In this document: piece by piece, positions 35,791-44,316 of the stretch
Layout of the letters: every line of letters begins with the position of its first letter
Numbering within the stretch: the stretch's first letter is position 1
DNA from: Modicisalibacter sp049808615
GTDB lineage: Bacteria > Pseudomonadota > Gammaproteobacteria > Pseudomonadales > Halomonadaceae
NCBI RefSeq assembly: GCF_049808615.1
Contig: NZ_JBNCAN010000022.1
Location: 20,295 to 84,294, forward strand
Length of the DNA stretch: 64,000 nt
Reading direction: 5' to 3'
Position numbers and translations under genes: made by a program
Notes under the pieces: model-generated
The model's input: only the letters and a program-made list of their open reading frames with translations
Told to the model about the DNA's origin: nothing
The model's database searches: none

Positions 35791-37746
35791 ATGGACCTGC
35801 GAGCTGAAAAACGCCAGCATATCGATACCCTCATCCAGATCAGCGAGGGTAAAGAAAACAAGACAGGCTCCTTAAGGGACGTGATCCGTCGCTCCTGGGA
35901 GCGTTGCATGGGCGAATACCGGCTCGACCCCAGTCGACCCCGGCCTGCCAGAGTGGTCACCCATCAGACCCTGCGCGAACATCAGGAGACCGTCGACGAG
36001 CTATTGCATGTCGCGCGCGTCGGCGTCGATCGGCTCTATGCCCAGATCGCTCAGCCCGGCTATGTTCTGCTGCTCACCGATAATCGCGGTATCGCCGTGG
36101 AATTTCGTGGTGAGCGCCAACAGGATCGCGCGCTGCGCAAGGCCGGTCTTTATCTTGGCGCCGACTGGGATGAGCGCTATGCCGGCACTTGCGCCGTGGG
36201 GACCTGTCTCCACGACGCTCAAGCGATTACCTGCCATCAGAGCGAACATTTCGATGCGACCCACATCAGCCTGACCTGTACGGCGGCTCCCATCACCGAC
36301 CCTCAGGGCCAGGTGATCGCCGTACTGGACATTTCCGCGCTGCAGTCGCCCCGCTCCCATGACAGCCAGAACTTCGTGCTTCCGCTGGTGAATCTGTATG
36401 CGCGAATGATCGAAGATGCCTATTTCATGCATCGCTATCGCGATTGTCTGATCCTTCGCTACGACACGGCCCGGGAGTTCGTGCATCTCAATGGCAGGGG
36501 GCTCATCGCCATCGAGGAAAACGGCAGCATCATCGCCGCCAACGGCAACGGACGTCTCCTGATCGACGCTCATTTACACCGCTGGCCCGCCTGGTCGCCG
36601 GGCTGGTCCCTCTCGATCACCGAAGTGTTCGACGTCGAGATCACCGAGGTACTGGGCATCCTGTCGACAAGCGATGATCATCTCCGGGCCTTGCGCGCTC
36701 GCGCCGGCGACGTCACCTATTTCGCCACCCTGGTCGAACCCCGGCGACGTCGAATAGCCGGCCAGCCATTGCCCACGTCGCCGACGCCGGTCCCGGCACT
36801 GGATGTACTCGCCACCGACGATCCGGCCATGCACAAGGTGCTCAAGCTCGCCAGGCGCTTGCGCAACGAAGAGGTGAACGTACTCATCACCGGCGAAACC
36901 GGCACCGGCAAGGAGGTGCTGGCCCGCGCCCTGCACGAAAGCGGCAGCCGCGCCAAGGGGCCTTTCATCGCCGTCAACTGTGCCGCCATCCCCGAATCAT
37001 TGATCGAGAGTGAATTGTTCGGCTATCTGCCGGGAGCCTTCACCGGCGGTCGTCGCAAGGGCATGCGTGGGCTGATTCAACAGGCCGATGGTGGCACGCT
37101 CTTCCTCGACGAGATTGGTGACATGCCACTCCCCCTGCAGACGCGATTGCTGCGGGTTGTCGCGGAGCGTGAGGTAATGCCACTGGGCGCCGAACGGGCG
37201 ACCCCGGTCGACCTGCGCGTGATCACCGCCACCCATCGCGACACGAGCAAACTGGTCGTCGATGGCCATTTACGCGAGGATCTCTATTACCGGATCAATG
37301 GCGCCCACCTGCGGCTGCCGCCCCTGCGCGAGCGAGCGGATCGCCACTATATAATTCGCAGCGTCTTTGACGCTCTGGTCGCTGAGCGTCAGCAAAGGGT
37401 GCGACTGCGTGCCGATGCCATGAGCGCGCTACTTGCCTATACCTGGCCGGGTAACATCCGACAGTTGAAGAACGCCCTTGCCTTTGCCTTGGCGACCGTC
37501 GAGGGTGACGATATCACCGTCCATGACCTGCCGGAGGAGTGCCTCGGCGATACGCCGCCACCGCCAGTGACACTGATCCAGTCACCCGCTGAATTCCCCG
37601 CCGACGACAGCCAGGTACTGCACGATCTGTTGCGCCATGCCCGCTGGAACATCAGCCAGGTCGCACGCCGCCTGGGCGTGTCGAGACCCACCGTCTATCG
37701 CCGGATGCGCCGGCATGGGCTGATTCCTCCCAATCGGCTAAGGTGA
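35791..37746 (+). CDS. Sigma-54-dependent transcriptional activator, AcoR family
   Basis: A 651-residue enhancer-binding protein. N-terminal VIRRSWERCMGEYRLDPSRP and a GAF-type domain (with AGTCAVGTCLHDAQ, about 130-143) sense the signal, a PAS-like part follows (about 230-300), then the AAA+ domain: Walker A GETGTGKE (about 367), DEIGDMPLPLQTRLLRV, and a C-terminal Fis-type helix-turn-helix ISQVARRLGVSRPTVYRRMR. The sigma-54 contact loop reads GAFTGG instead of the usual GAFTGA. AcoR relatives activate acetoin, alcohol or propane oxidation genes. ATG 35791 follows GGAG. It is divergent from, and probably activates, the monooxygenase operon. Confidence 0.9.
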   Translation: MDLRAEKRQHIDTLIQISEGKENKTGSLRDVIRRSWERCMGEYRLDPSRPRPARVVTHQTLREHQETVDELLHVARVGVDRLYAQIAQPGYVLLLTDNRGIAVEFRGERQQDRALRKAGLYLGADWDERYAGTCAVGTCLHDAQAITCHQSEHFDATHISLTCTAAPITDPQGQVIAVLDISALQSPRSHDSQNFVLPLVNLYARMIEDAYFMHRYRDCLILRYDTAREFVHLNGRGLIAIEENGSIIAANGNGRLLIDAHLHRWPAWSPGWSLSITEVFDVEITEVLGILSTSDDHLRALRARAGDVTYFATLVEPRRRRIAGQPLPTSPTPVPALDVLATDDPAMHKVLKLARRLRNEEVNVLITGETGTGKEVLARALHESGSRAKGPFIAVNCAAIPESLIESELFGYLPGAFTGGRRKGMRGLIQQADGGTLFLDEIGDMPLPLQTRLLRVVAEREVMPLGAERATPVDLRVITATHRDTSKLVVDGHLREDLYYRINGAHLRLPPLRERADRHYIIRSVFDALVAERQQRVRLRADAMSALLAYTWPGNIRQLKNALAFALATVEGDDITVHDLPEECLGDTPPPPVTLIQSPAEFPADDSQVLHDLLRHARWNISQVARRLGVSRPTVYRRMRRHGLIPPNRLR

Positions 37747-37771
37747 TCGAGAAAACCCGGAGTCGCTGTTG

Positions 37772-38455
37772 ATGCATACCCTGCTGATTGCCGACGATCA
37801 CCCCCTGTTTCGCGAGGCCATGGTCAACGCGATCGGTTCGGCATTGCCGGGAAGCAGGATTCTCGAAGCCGGCAGCCTGCAGGAAGCCCTGCAGCGGGCA
37901 AAGGCTCACGAGGAACTCGATCTGCTACTGCTGGATTTGTCACTGCCGGATGCGCAAGGACTCGCCGGTCTGGCCGAGTTGCGCGAACGTCTGCCCTGGC
38001 TGCCCGTGGCGATCATCTCGGCGCAGCAGAGTCGTGCCACGGTGCTGGAGGCCCTGAGCCTGGGGGCGGTGGGCTATATCGGTAAATCGACGCCGCGTCC
38101 GGAGCTGCTGTCGGCGCTGCAACGGATGCTCGAGGGGGACGTGTATCTGCCGCCGGCCATCCTGCGCCGGCCCCAGTCTCCTCCTGAAATCAACGCCGTT
38201 TCCGATGTCGCACTAGAACAAGCACTGGCACTGCTTACCCACAAGCAGCTTCAGGTGCTCGAACGCATGATTCAGGGGGAATCCAACAAGATGATCGCGC
38301 GGCGGCTCGAGATTGCCGAGACCACGGTCAAGACCCATGTCTCGGCGATCCTGAGAAAGCTCGGGGTCAACAGCCGGGTTCAGGCGATTCTTGTTGCCCG
38401 GGAGGTCGACCTGATCGCTCACCTCGCTCGCCAGCAACGATCAGGCGGCATCTGA
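37772..38455 (+). CDS. LuxR/NarL-type response regulator, ErbR-like
   Basis: A 227-residue regulator: receiver domain with IADDHPLFREAM, phosphoacceptor Asp in LDLLLLDLSLPDAQGL (about 56) and conserved Lys in GYIGKSTPRPEL; then a LuxR-type helix-turn-helix LTHKQLQVLERMIQGESNKM (about 150) with TVKTHVSAILRKLGVNSR. Its neighbours are a NahK/ErcS'-like kinase and a NosP-like protein, an arrangement I recall from Pseudomonas aeruginosa, where ErbR (AgmR) lies near them and controls ethanol oxidation. ATG 37772 has GGAG nine bases upstream; 25 bases separate it from the AcoR-type gene. Confidence 0.85.
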   Translation: MHTLLIADDHPLFREAMVNAIGSALPGSRILEAGSLQEALQRAKAHEELDLLLLDLSLPDAQGLAGLAELRERLPWLPVAIISAQQSRATVLEALSLGAVGYIGKSTPRPELLSALQRMLEGDVYLPPAILRRPQSPPEINAVSDVALEQALALLTHKQLQVLERMIQGESNKMIARRLEIAETTVKTHVSAILRKLGVNSRVQAILVAREVDLIAHLARQQRSGGI

Positions 38456-38464
38456 TTCATCGCC

Positions 38465-39886
38465 CTATGCTTCGCAGAGACGCATCAGCTCCATCTTAAG
38501 CCGCAAGGGTTTCAGCGGTTTGAGCAGGCAGCCATAACCGAGTTCTCGTGCTCGCTGCTTGAGCATGACGTCGTGATTGGCGGTGATCAGGATCACCGGG
38601 AGCCCCGGCCAGCGCCGACGCAGGTTCACGGCCACCGTCAGGCCGTCCGGCTCCGTCTCGTCGAGATGATAGTCAACGATCAACACGTCCGCTCCTGGCG
38701 CCTCGGCGCCCGTTGCCAACGTACGTTCCAGAACTGGCTGGGACGGCGCCACCACCACCTGGCAACCCCATCCGCCGAGGAGTGCCGCCATGCCCTGGCA
38801 GATCGCGGGATCGTTGTCGATCACCCAGATACGCTTGCCGACTAGCCCAGCCATGGCCGGCACTTGCTCCGTCGTGACGGGCCGCGCGGGTGCGGGCGAG
38901 AGCTTGCCATTGGGCACCAGGATCGAAAAAGCCGAGCCATGACCCGGTCGCGACGTCAATTGCACGGGATGCCCTAGCATGGCGGCGATGCGATCGACGA
39001 TGGCCAATCCCAGTCCCAGACCGCGATCCTGAGAAGCCGACGGGGCATTGGCACGCTTGAATTCCTCGAAGATCGTGCCGAGCTGATCCTCGGCGATGCC
39101 TGGGCCGGTGTCGCCCACCAGGATTTCCAGGCCCCCGGGGCGGCGTCGACAGCCCAGCAGGACATGTCCCGACGAGGTGTAGCGGATGGCATTGGTCAGA
39201 AAATTGCGTATCACCCGGGCCAGCAGGGCCAGGTCGGATTCGATGACCGTGGAGCTGGCCACATAGTGCAGCGCCAGCCCGCGAGAGGCGGCGATCTGGC
39301 GATACTCTTCGGCCAGGACATCGAGCAGTTCGCTGACCTCGAAAGGAGCGATATCCGGCTTGAGCACCCCCGCGTCCAGGCGCGAAATATCCACCAGCGT
39401 GCCCAGCAAGGCCTCGACATCCTTCAAGGAGCGCCCGATATGACCGGCTAGAGTCTGAGACGTCTCGGGCATGTCCTGTTCGATCAAGGCGCTGGTGAAC
39501 AGGCGCGCGGCATTGAGTGGTTGCAACAGATCGTGACTCACCGCCGCCAGGAACTTGGTCTTCGACAGATTGGCGGCCTCGGCTTCCGCCTTGGCCTCAC
39601 GCAGGCGTCGCTCGGTGGCCACGCGCACCGCGATCTCGTCGCGCAGGCGGACGTTGACCTGGCTGAGTTCGTCGAGGGTACGGTGCAGCGCTTCGGTGCG
39701 CTCGCGCACCTGTTCGGCCAGCAACACCGCATGTTCGAAGGCAGCATAGGGGGCGCCACCGGCCACGCCGCTGGATTCCACCCGCTCGATCAGGGCCGCG
39801 CAGATCTTCTTCAGCCGATCGTTTTCTGCCGCCAACTCGCGTTCGCGAGGCCCGCCCTGCTCAGCGGTTTCGTCCATTCCCGACAT
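38465..39886 (-). CDS. nahK: Hybrid sensor histidine kinase, NahK/ErcS'-like
   Basis: A soluble kinase of about 473 residues without membrane helices. An N-terminal coiled coil (about 10-115) leads to HisKA with phosphoacceptor His in FLAAVSHDLLQPLNAARLF (about 124), then the ATPase domain (GDTGPGIAEDQ, RGLGLGLAIVDRIAAML) and a C-terminal receiver with Asp in VLIVDYHLDETEPDG (about 405). Pseudomonas NahK is inhibited through NosP and feeds phosphotransfer to HptB or ErbR. It overlaps the NosP-like gene by 26 bases if ATG 39886 is the start; the ATG at 39877 is also possible. No PAS domain is evident before the coil. Confidence 0.8.
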   Translation of the reverse strand: MSGMDETAEQGGPRERELAAENDRLKKICAALIERVESSGVAGGAPYAAFEHAVLLAEQVRERTEALHRTLDELSQVNVRLRDEIAVRVATERRLREAKAEAEAANLSKTKFLAAVSHDLLQPLNAARLFTSALIEQDMPETSQTLAGHIGRSLKDVEALLGTLVDISRLDAGVLKPDIAPFEVSELLDVLAEEYRQIAASRGLALHYVASSTVIESDLALLARVIRNFLTNAIRYTSSGHVLLGCRRRPGGLEILVGDTGPGIAEDQLGTIFEEFKRANAPSASQDRGLGLGLAIVDRIAAMLGHPVQLTSRPGHGSAFSILVPNGKLSPAPARPVTTEQVPAMAGLVGKRIWVIDNDPAICQGMAALLGGWGCQVVVAPSQPVLERTLATGAEAPGADVLIVDYHLDETEPDGLTVAVNLRRRWPGLPVILITANHDVMLKQRARELGYGCLLKPLKPLRLKMELMRLCEA

Positions 39887-41060
39887 GCCCAATGACAACC
39901 CCGGTGAAGGTCTGGTTGATATGCATGCCGTGGTGCTGCTCCCCATAGGTATTGAAGCCGATCACTCCACGCTCGCGCAGCAGTCGCGATGCCGCATCGA
40001 GTTGCCCAAGGGCTTCGATCTCCAGCCGACGCAGGAAACAGTCGCAGCCGATGATCAGCTCCGGGGCGCCCAATTTCGCTTCGAGTCGATCAAAGGTGCA
40101 AGAAAGATCGTCCAGGATCGACACCGGCTGCATGGCGGTCAGCACGATGCCGTTTTCCACCGCGCAGTAGAAGGTCAGGCTGCCATCCTCGTTGACGCGC
40201 TGGATGGAACGCACGTAATGGGACTCGCCGATGCGCACCGCCAGTGGAAAGCGGGCGAACACCTGCTCATCGAGTTCGTCGACCGAACGACCCACCAGGG
40301 CCGCATACGCCTCGGCGGCCGGAAGGGCATTCAACTCCACGACCCGGCGGCGTTCCCGGTCCGCCTGGGTCACCACCAGCTTCTCGCTGCGCGGGCGCAG
40401 ATGATGGGTGGTGAAGACTTCAAATGGCTGCGGCGTATTGACCACCACCACGACTGCCGCCTGACTGTGAAAGCGCCCCTGGTGGAAGACATGGGTGTGT
40501 GCGAGACGATTATCGTCCCCCGCAGAGCCACCGAAGCTGGGAATACTGCCCAACGCTGCATCCAGGGTCGCCAACACCTGCTCCTCGCAGCTCGACAGGC
40601 CGTCGAGCAAGGTCAAGGCGAAGCTGTGATCACCGATCGGCGCCAGCGCCTGACGTCGGCAATCCTCGAGCAGTTCTTCCGTGAGGCGTTGGGCACGCAG
40701 CAGATCGAACCCTGTCAGATCCGTGACCAGGGCGCGGGAGATGGCAAAGCGACGACGATCGAACCCGATCGCCACGATGCAGCCACGGCTGTAACCCTGA
40801 GGGGTGATCTCGCCAGCGGTGGTACAACCGCTGATCGGCACCTCATCGAATGACTGGATCAGGGCGCCGCCAAGCGCCTCCAGGGGATACTCGGCGCTGC
40901 AGAAAAAGAGCACGAAACCGAGTTCGGCATGGCACAAGCCGGCCGCGAGTTCCTCGGCGGCGGCACAGGGATCGCGCCGCTCGCTGTAGACGATACGCAG
41001 GGCTGCACCCTCCTGGATCGCATCGGATGAGGGAAGATCGGCTATCGACGTATCGAGCAT
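39861..41060 (-). CDS. nosP: FIST-domain sensor, NosP-like
   Basis: A 399-residue protein with FIST_N (SGCTTAGEITPQGYSRGCIV, about 78-97) and FIST_C (GCDCFLRRLEIEALGQLDAA, near 350) domains. Related NosP proteins of Pseudomonas, Shewanella and Vibrio bind heme and nitric oxide and inhibit the partner kinase, controlling biofilm. The pairing with a NahK-like kinase gene, which overlaps its 3' end, is the same as in Pseudomonas. Heme ligation cannot be read from the sequence; a His-rich GEQHHGMHINQTF lies near the C-terminus. No clear ribosome site precedes ATG 41060. Confidence 0.82.
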   Translation of the reverse strand: MLDTSIADLPSSDAIQEGAALRIVYSERRDPCAAAEELAAGLCHAELGFVLFFCSAEYPLEALGGALIQSFDEVPISGCTTAGEITPQGYSRGCIVAIGFDRRRFAISRALVTDLTGFDLLRAQRLTEELLEDCRRQALAPIGDHSFALTLLDGLSSCEEQVLATLDAALGSIPSFGGSAGDDNRLAHTHVFHQGRFHSQAAVVVVVNTPQPFEVFTTHHLRPRSEKLVVTQADRERRRVVELNALPAAEAYAALVGRSVDELDEQVFARFPLAVRIGESHYVRSIQRVNEDGSLTFYCAVENGIVLTAMQPVSILDDLSCTFDRLEAKLGAPELIIGCDCFLRRLEIEALGQLDAASRLLRERGVIGFNTYGEQHHGMHINQTFTGVVIGHVGNGRNR

Positions 41061-41142
41061 GGTGACTGTCGCTGAGAGGGCTTCGCTTCAGTGTATGCCG
41101 CGACCTTTCCCCCCACAACGTCGCCGGGCCGAGCAGCATTGT

Positions 41143-41760
41143 TTATTCGAGAATCACCAGGCGATTGGGCAATTCGTTGCGCTCATGGGTGGCCGGCACC
41201 TCGCGCTTGAGGTGTTCGCCACAGGACTCGATGCAGGTCAGGAACCCTTGCAACGTCTGGCCCTGTCTCACCTGCCGGGTGAAGGTGGCCACGATGGATT
41301 GCCAGGTCTCGTCCTTCAGGCGATTCGAGATACCCCGGTCGACCAGGATCTCCACGTAGCGCTCGGCTTCCGAGACGAAGATGAGCATTCCGGTCTCGCC
41401 GCTGGTGTGATGCAGATTCTGCTCCAGAAACTGCCGCCGGGCCAGATTCGATGCCCGCCAGTGACGTACGCTGCGAGGGATGAGCCGAGTCGTGATCCTG
41501 GGCATCCTGAACAGCAGCCCCAGCAGGATGAACGTGCCCCACTGCACCAGCAGCAACTCCGGGGCGCTCAACCAGCCAGGGAAATAGTTGATGGCGCCGG
41601 GTACCACCAGCGCCAGAATGCCCGCCCATAAGAGAGGAATGTAGGCATAGTCGTCCGCCTGGGCGGCCAGTACGGTGACCAGTTCGGCATCGGTGTCCTG
41701 CTCGATGCGGTTGATCGCCTCCGACACCTGGTGCTGTTCGTCTTCACTCAATAAGGCCAT
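41143..41760 (-). CDS. Membrane TPM-domain protein
   Basis: A 205-residue protein with a TPM (phosphatase-like) domain split around two membrane helices (about 44-62 and 72-90). The N-terminus LLSEDEQHQVSEAINRIEQD and C-terminal MLIFVSEAERYVEILVDRGI are characteristic. It follows the lemA-ygcG pair, as TPM proteins often do. The trio is thought to act at the cell envelope, but the function is not established. The MITE-like element at 41784-41925 separates it from ygcG by 167 bases, which may uncouple its expression. Confidence 0.85.
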   Translation of the reverse strand: MALLSEDEQHQVSEAINRIEQDTDAELVTVLAAQADDYAYIPLLWAGILALVVPGAINYFPGWLSAPELLLVQWGTFILLGLLFRMPRITTRLIPRSVRHWRASNLARRQFLEQNLHHTSGETGMLIFVSEAERYVEILVDRGISNRLKDETWQSIVATFTRQVRQGQTLQGFLTCIESCGEHLKREVPATHERNELPNRLVILE

Positions 41761-41783
41761 GATTTTTATACTCTGGAATACTG

Positions 41784-41925
41784 GGAGTTGCTAAATAAAT
41801 TGCCGAACGGCGTAAAGCACAAGGCGCCCGGAGCACAGGCACCGGAGCATATGGGGTATATGTGAGGATGCCACGCACCGCGTAACGCAGTGATTTATTC
41901 GTGCAGGCATTTATTAAGTAACTCC
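41784..41925. mobile_element. MITE-like element with about 20-bp terminal inverted repeats
   Basis: The left end 41784-41804 begins GGAGTTGCTAAATAAAT and the right end 41906-41925 is its near complement, ending ATTTATTAAGTAACTCC. They agree in about 18 of 21 positions with one unpaired base. The 142-base core holds several short GC-rich dyads (for example GCCGAACGGC, and GCATATGGGGTATATGTG) and no gene. It fills nearly all of the space between the ygcG stop and the next gene. No transposase is present and no clear target duplication is seen. Confidence 0.65.
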
Positions 41926-41927
41926 GA

Positions 41928-42704
41928 TTACCAGCCACCGGAGGCACCGCCGCCGCCGAAACCACCGCCTCCGCCACCGAAGCCGCCACCGCCGAAACCG
42001 CCTCCGGAACCTCCACGGCCCATGGCGGAACCCAGCAGGGCTCCCGCAAGCAATCCGCGGCCTCTACCCCGACCACGACCGCCTCCACCGCCGCCACGTG
42101 CAATGGCCATGACGATAACGAACATGACGAAGAACCAGATCGAGGCAGGGCCTGCCTGCCTGTCGGTGGCCCCGGAGGTACCGCTTTTCGGCTCCGCCAG
42201 GGGATCGCCGCCCAGTACCTGGATCATCGCCTCAGTGCCCTGAGTAATCCCCTCGGCGTAATCGCCTTGCTTGAAGGCCGGCGTGATGATCTGGTTGATG
42301 ATGACCGAAGACTGCGCATCGGTCAGTCGCCCTTCCAGGCCGTAGCCGACCTCGATGCGCACCTTGCGCTCCTCGGGCGCCACGATCAGCAGGGCGCCGT
42401 TATCCTCGCCTTTCTGGCCGATACCCCAGTGGCGGCCCAACTGATAGCCGTAATCTTCGATGGCATAGCCCTGTAAGCTCGGCAAGGTGACCACCACGAC
42501 CTGCTCGGTCGTCGCCTGCTCATGGGCCTTGAGCATCTCGGCCAGGCGGGACTCGGTCGGTTGATCGAGCAGCTCAGCCTGATCGACCACCCGCCCGGTC
42601 AATTCGGGAAACGAGGGCTGCTGCGCTTGAGCGCCCAGGGCATGAGTCAGCCACAATAGGCTCAGTAGTGACAGGAGTAGCGGTAGACGCAGATAGGTTC
42701 TCAT
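41928..42704 (-). CDS. YgcG-family TPM protein with glycine-rich tail
   Basis: A 258-residue envelope protein. Signal peptide about 1-27 (ending GAQAQ). TPM domain about 30-150 (LTGRVVDQAELLDQPTESRL, EERKVRIEVGYGLEGRLTD). One membrane helix near 190-202, then a low-complexity RGRGRGRG stretch and a tail of GGGFGGGGF repeats ending in SGGW. Homologues are exported and anchored proteins next to LemA. The start codon shares its A with the lemA stop (TGATG), so translation is coupled. The repeat tail is standard for the family. Confidence 0.88.
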   Translation of the reverse strand: MRTYLRLPLLLSLLSLLWLTHALGAQAQQPSFPELTGRVVDQAELLDQPTESRLAEMLKAHEQATTEQVVVVTLPSLQGYAIEDYGYQLGRHWGIGQKGEDNGALLIVAPEERKVRIEVGYGLEGRLTDAQSSVIINQIITPAFKQGDYAEGITQGTEAMIQVLGGDPLAEPKSGTSGATDRQAGPASIWFFVMFVIVMAIARGGGGGGRGRGRGRGLLAGALLGSAMGRGGSGGGFGGGGFGGGGGGFGGGGASGGW

Positions 42705-43321
42705 CAGAACTCCACTTGGGGTGCCTGATCCGCATTCTCGGCGGTCGCCTCGAAGTTCTCGCGCAGCGGCATGTCGCTGTAAAGGAGGCTATGCCAGATC
42801 CGTCCGGGAAAGGTGCGAATCTCGGTGTTGTAGCGCTCGACGGCAGTGATGAAATCGCGCCGCGCCACCGCGATGCGATTCTCGGTGCCTTCCAGTTGGG
42901 ATTGCAGCGCCAGGAAGTTCTGGTTGGAGCGCAGTTCAGGATAGCGCTCGGACACCGCCATCAAGCGACTCAACGCACTGGTCAACTGCCCCTGGGCCTG
43001 CTGGAATTGCTTAAGCTTCTCGGGATCGTTCAGCGAATCCGCATCGATCTGGATGGAGGTCGCCTTGGAACGCGCCTCGACCACCGCCGTCAGGGTTTCC
43101 TGTTCCTGCTTGGCAAATCCCTTGACCGTTTCCACTAGATTGGGCACCAGATCCGCCCGACGCTGATATTGGTTCTCGACCTGAGACCAGGCCGATTTCA
43201 CCTGTTCATCCAGGCGCGGAATGTCATTTACACCACATCCCGTCACCAGCACCACCATCAGTAGAAGCAGCGTTGAGCGCCAGACGTGTCGGTAAGAAGG
43301 CATCAGCTGTTGCATTGGCAT
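42704..43321 (-). CDS. lemA: LemA-family lipoprotein
   Basis: A protein of about 205 residues. The N-terminus has a lipoprotein signal, LLLLMVVLVTGCGVND, with lipobox LVTGC (Cys about 27), so it should be anchored to a membrane from the periplasmic side. The rest is the helical LemA domain (VKSAWSQVENQYQRRADLVP, PNLVETVKGFAKQEQETLTA, ERYPELRSNQNFLALQSQLE, EGTENRIAVARRDFITAVER). First gene of the lemA-ygcG-TPM operon. Start choice between ATG 43321, 43315 and 43303 is uncertain; AGGA lies twelve bases before the first. Confidence 0.88.
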   Translation of the reverse strand: MPMQQLMPSYRHVWRSTLLLLMVVLVTGCGVNDIPRLDEQVKSAWSQVENQYQRRADLVPNLVETVKGFAKQEQETLTAVVEARSKATSIQIDADSLNDPEKLKQFQQAQGQLTSALSRLMAVSERYPELRSNQNFLALQSQLEGTENRIAVARRDFITAVERYNTEIRTFPGRIWHSLLYSDMPLRENFEATAENADQAPQVEF

Positions 43322-43467
43322 AACGGTGTTCGTTCCTGTCGTTACGTAATCAATAGGTAACCAAGGTACAGGTCGGCGCTCCAAGAAGAAAGCGACGGTT
43401 TGGCGGCTCTTGGAGATACGGCTTATAGTGCTTGCGCCATCGTCATCAAATCAACGTGGGAATAGCC

Positions 43468-44301
43468 ATGACTAGGTCATATGTCGGACGGGGTCGGCAG
43501 TCAGAATACAAAGTCTTCTTTCGCGGCTTGATGATATTGGCCTTGTTGAGTTTTGCTTCTCTTGCCCAGGCAAATTCAGGCATGGAAAAGCCGCGCGTCA
43601 GGATTTTTGCCGCCGCCTCACTGACCGACGCCCTGAACGAAGCGATCGCCCGATATGAGTCACAAAACGACGTGAATATCGTGCCGGTCTATGCATCCTC
43701 TTCCACCGCTGCACGCCAGATCGTCAGCGGTGCGCCCGCCAATCTGTTCTTTTCCGCCAACGTACAGTGGATGGAGTGGCTCGAGGGTCAGGGCGTTGAG
43801 CTCGGCTCCAGAGTCAATCTGCTACAGAACCACCTCGCGCTGGTCGCTCCCTCCGGGCGTGAACACCCCTCTTTCATTCCAGGAAACGGAGAAACGCTGA
43901 TCTCATTATTAGGTGACCAGGAACGCTTGTCGGTGGGTGACCCGGACCATGTGCCGGCGGGCATCTATGCCAAACAAGCACTGCAATTCTTGGGTGAATG
44001 GGAAACGCTGCAACCGCGACTGGCTCGCGCCGATAATGTACGCGCAGCCTTGGCACTGGTGGAGCGGGGCGAAACGCCACTGGGTATCGTCTACCAGACC
44101 GATGCCAAGGCCAGTGAAAAGGTCGATCCGCTTGGCCTTTTCCCGGATGACAGCCACGATCCGATCCTCTATCCGCTAGCCTTGGTCAATCTGCCTGCCA
44201 GTGAGCCTGCCCAGGAATTCCACCAGTGGCTGCAAGGCGACGAGGCGCTGTCGATCTTCTCCGCTGTCGGCTTCTCGACCGCCGATGACGCCAGTCGCTA
44301 G
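43468..44301 (+). CDS. modA: Molybdate ABC transporter binding protein ModA
   Basis: A 277-residue periplasmic protein. Signal peptide to about residue 37 (FASLAQA). The mature part begins with the ModA pattern VRIFAAASLTDALNEAIARY, then PVYASSSTAARQIVSGAPAN with the serines that bind the oxyanion, and IGDP-like SVGDPDHVPAGIYAKQAL. It captures molybdate for nitrate reductase, xanthine dehydrogenase and other molybdenum enzymes. First gene of modABC; modB follows after 15 bases. I find no ModE palindrome upstream. ATG 43468 has GGGA seven bases before. Confidence 0.92.
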   Translation: MTRSYVGRGRQSEYKVFFRGLMILALLSFASLAQANSGMEKPRVRIFAAASLTDALNEAIARYESQNDVNIVPVYASSSTAARQIVSGAPANLFFSANVQWMEWLEGQGVELGSRVNLLQNHLALVAPSGREHPSFIPGNGETLISLLGDQERLSVGDPDHVPAGIYAKQALQFLGEWETLQPRLARADNVRAALALVERGETPLGIVYQTDAKASEKVDPLGLFPDDSHDPILYPLALVNLPASEPAQEFHQWLQGDEALSIFSAVGFSTADDASR

Positions 44302-44316
44302 TTAGGAAGCAATACG

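Noticed and set aside
43322..43467. ModE operator before modA
   Set aside because: No symmetric TATATA-type palindrome was found in the leader.
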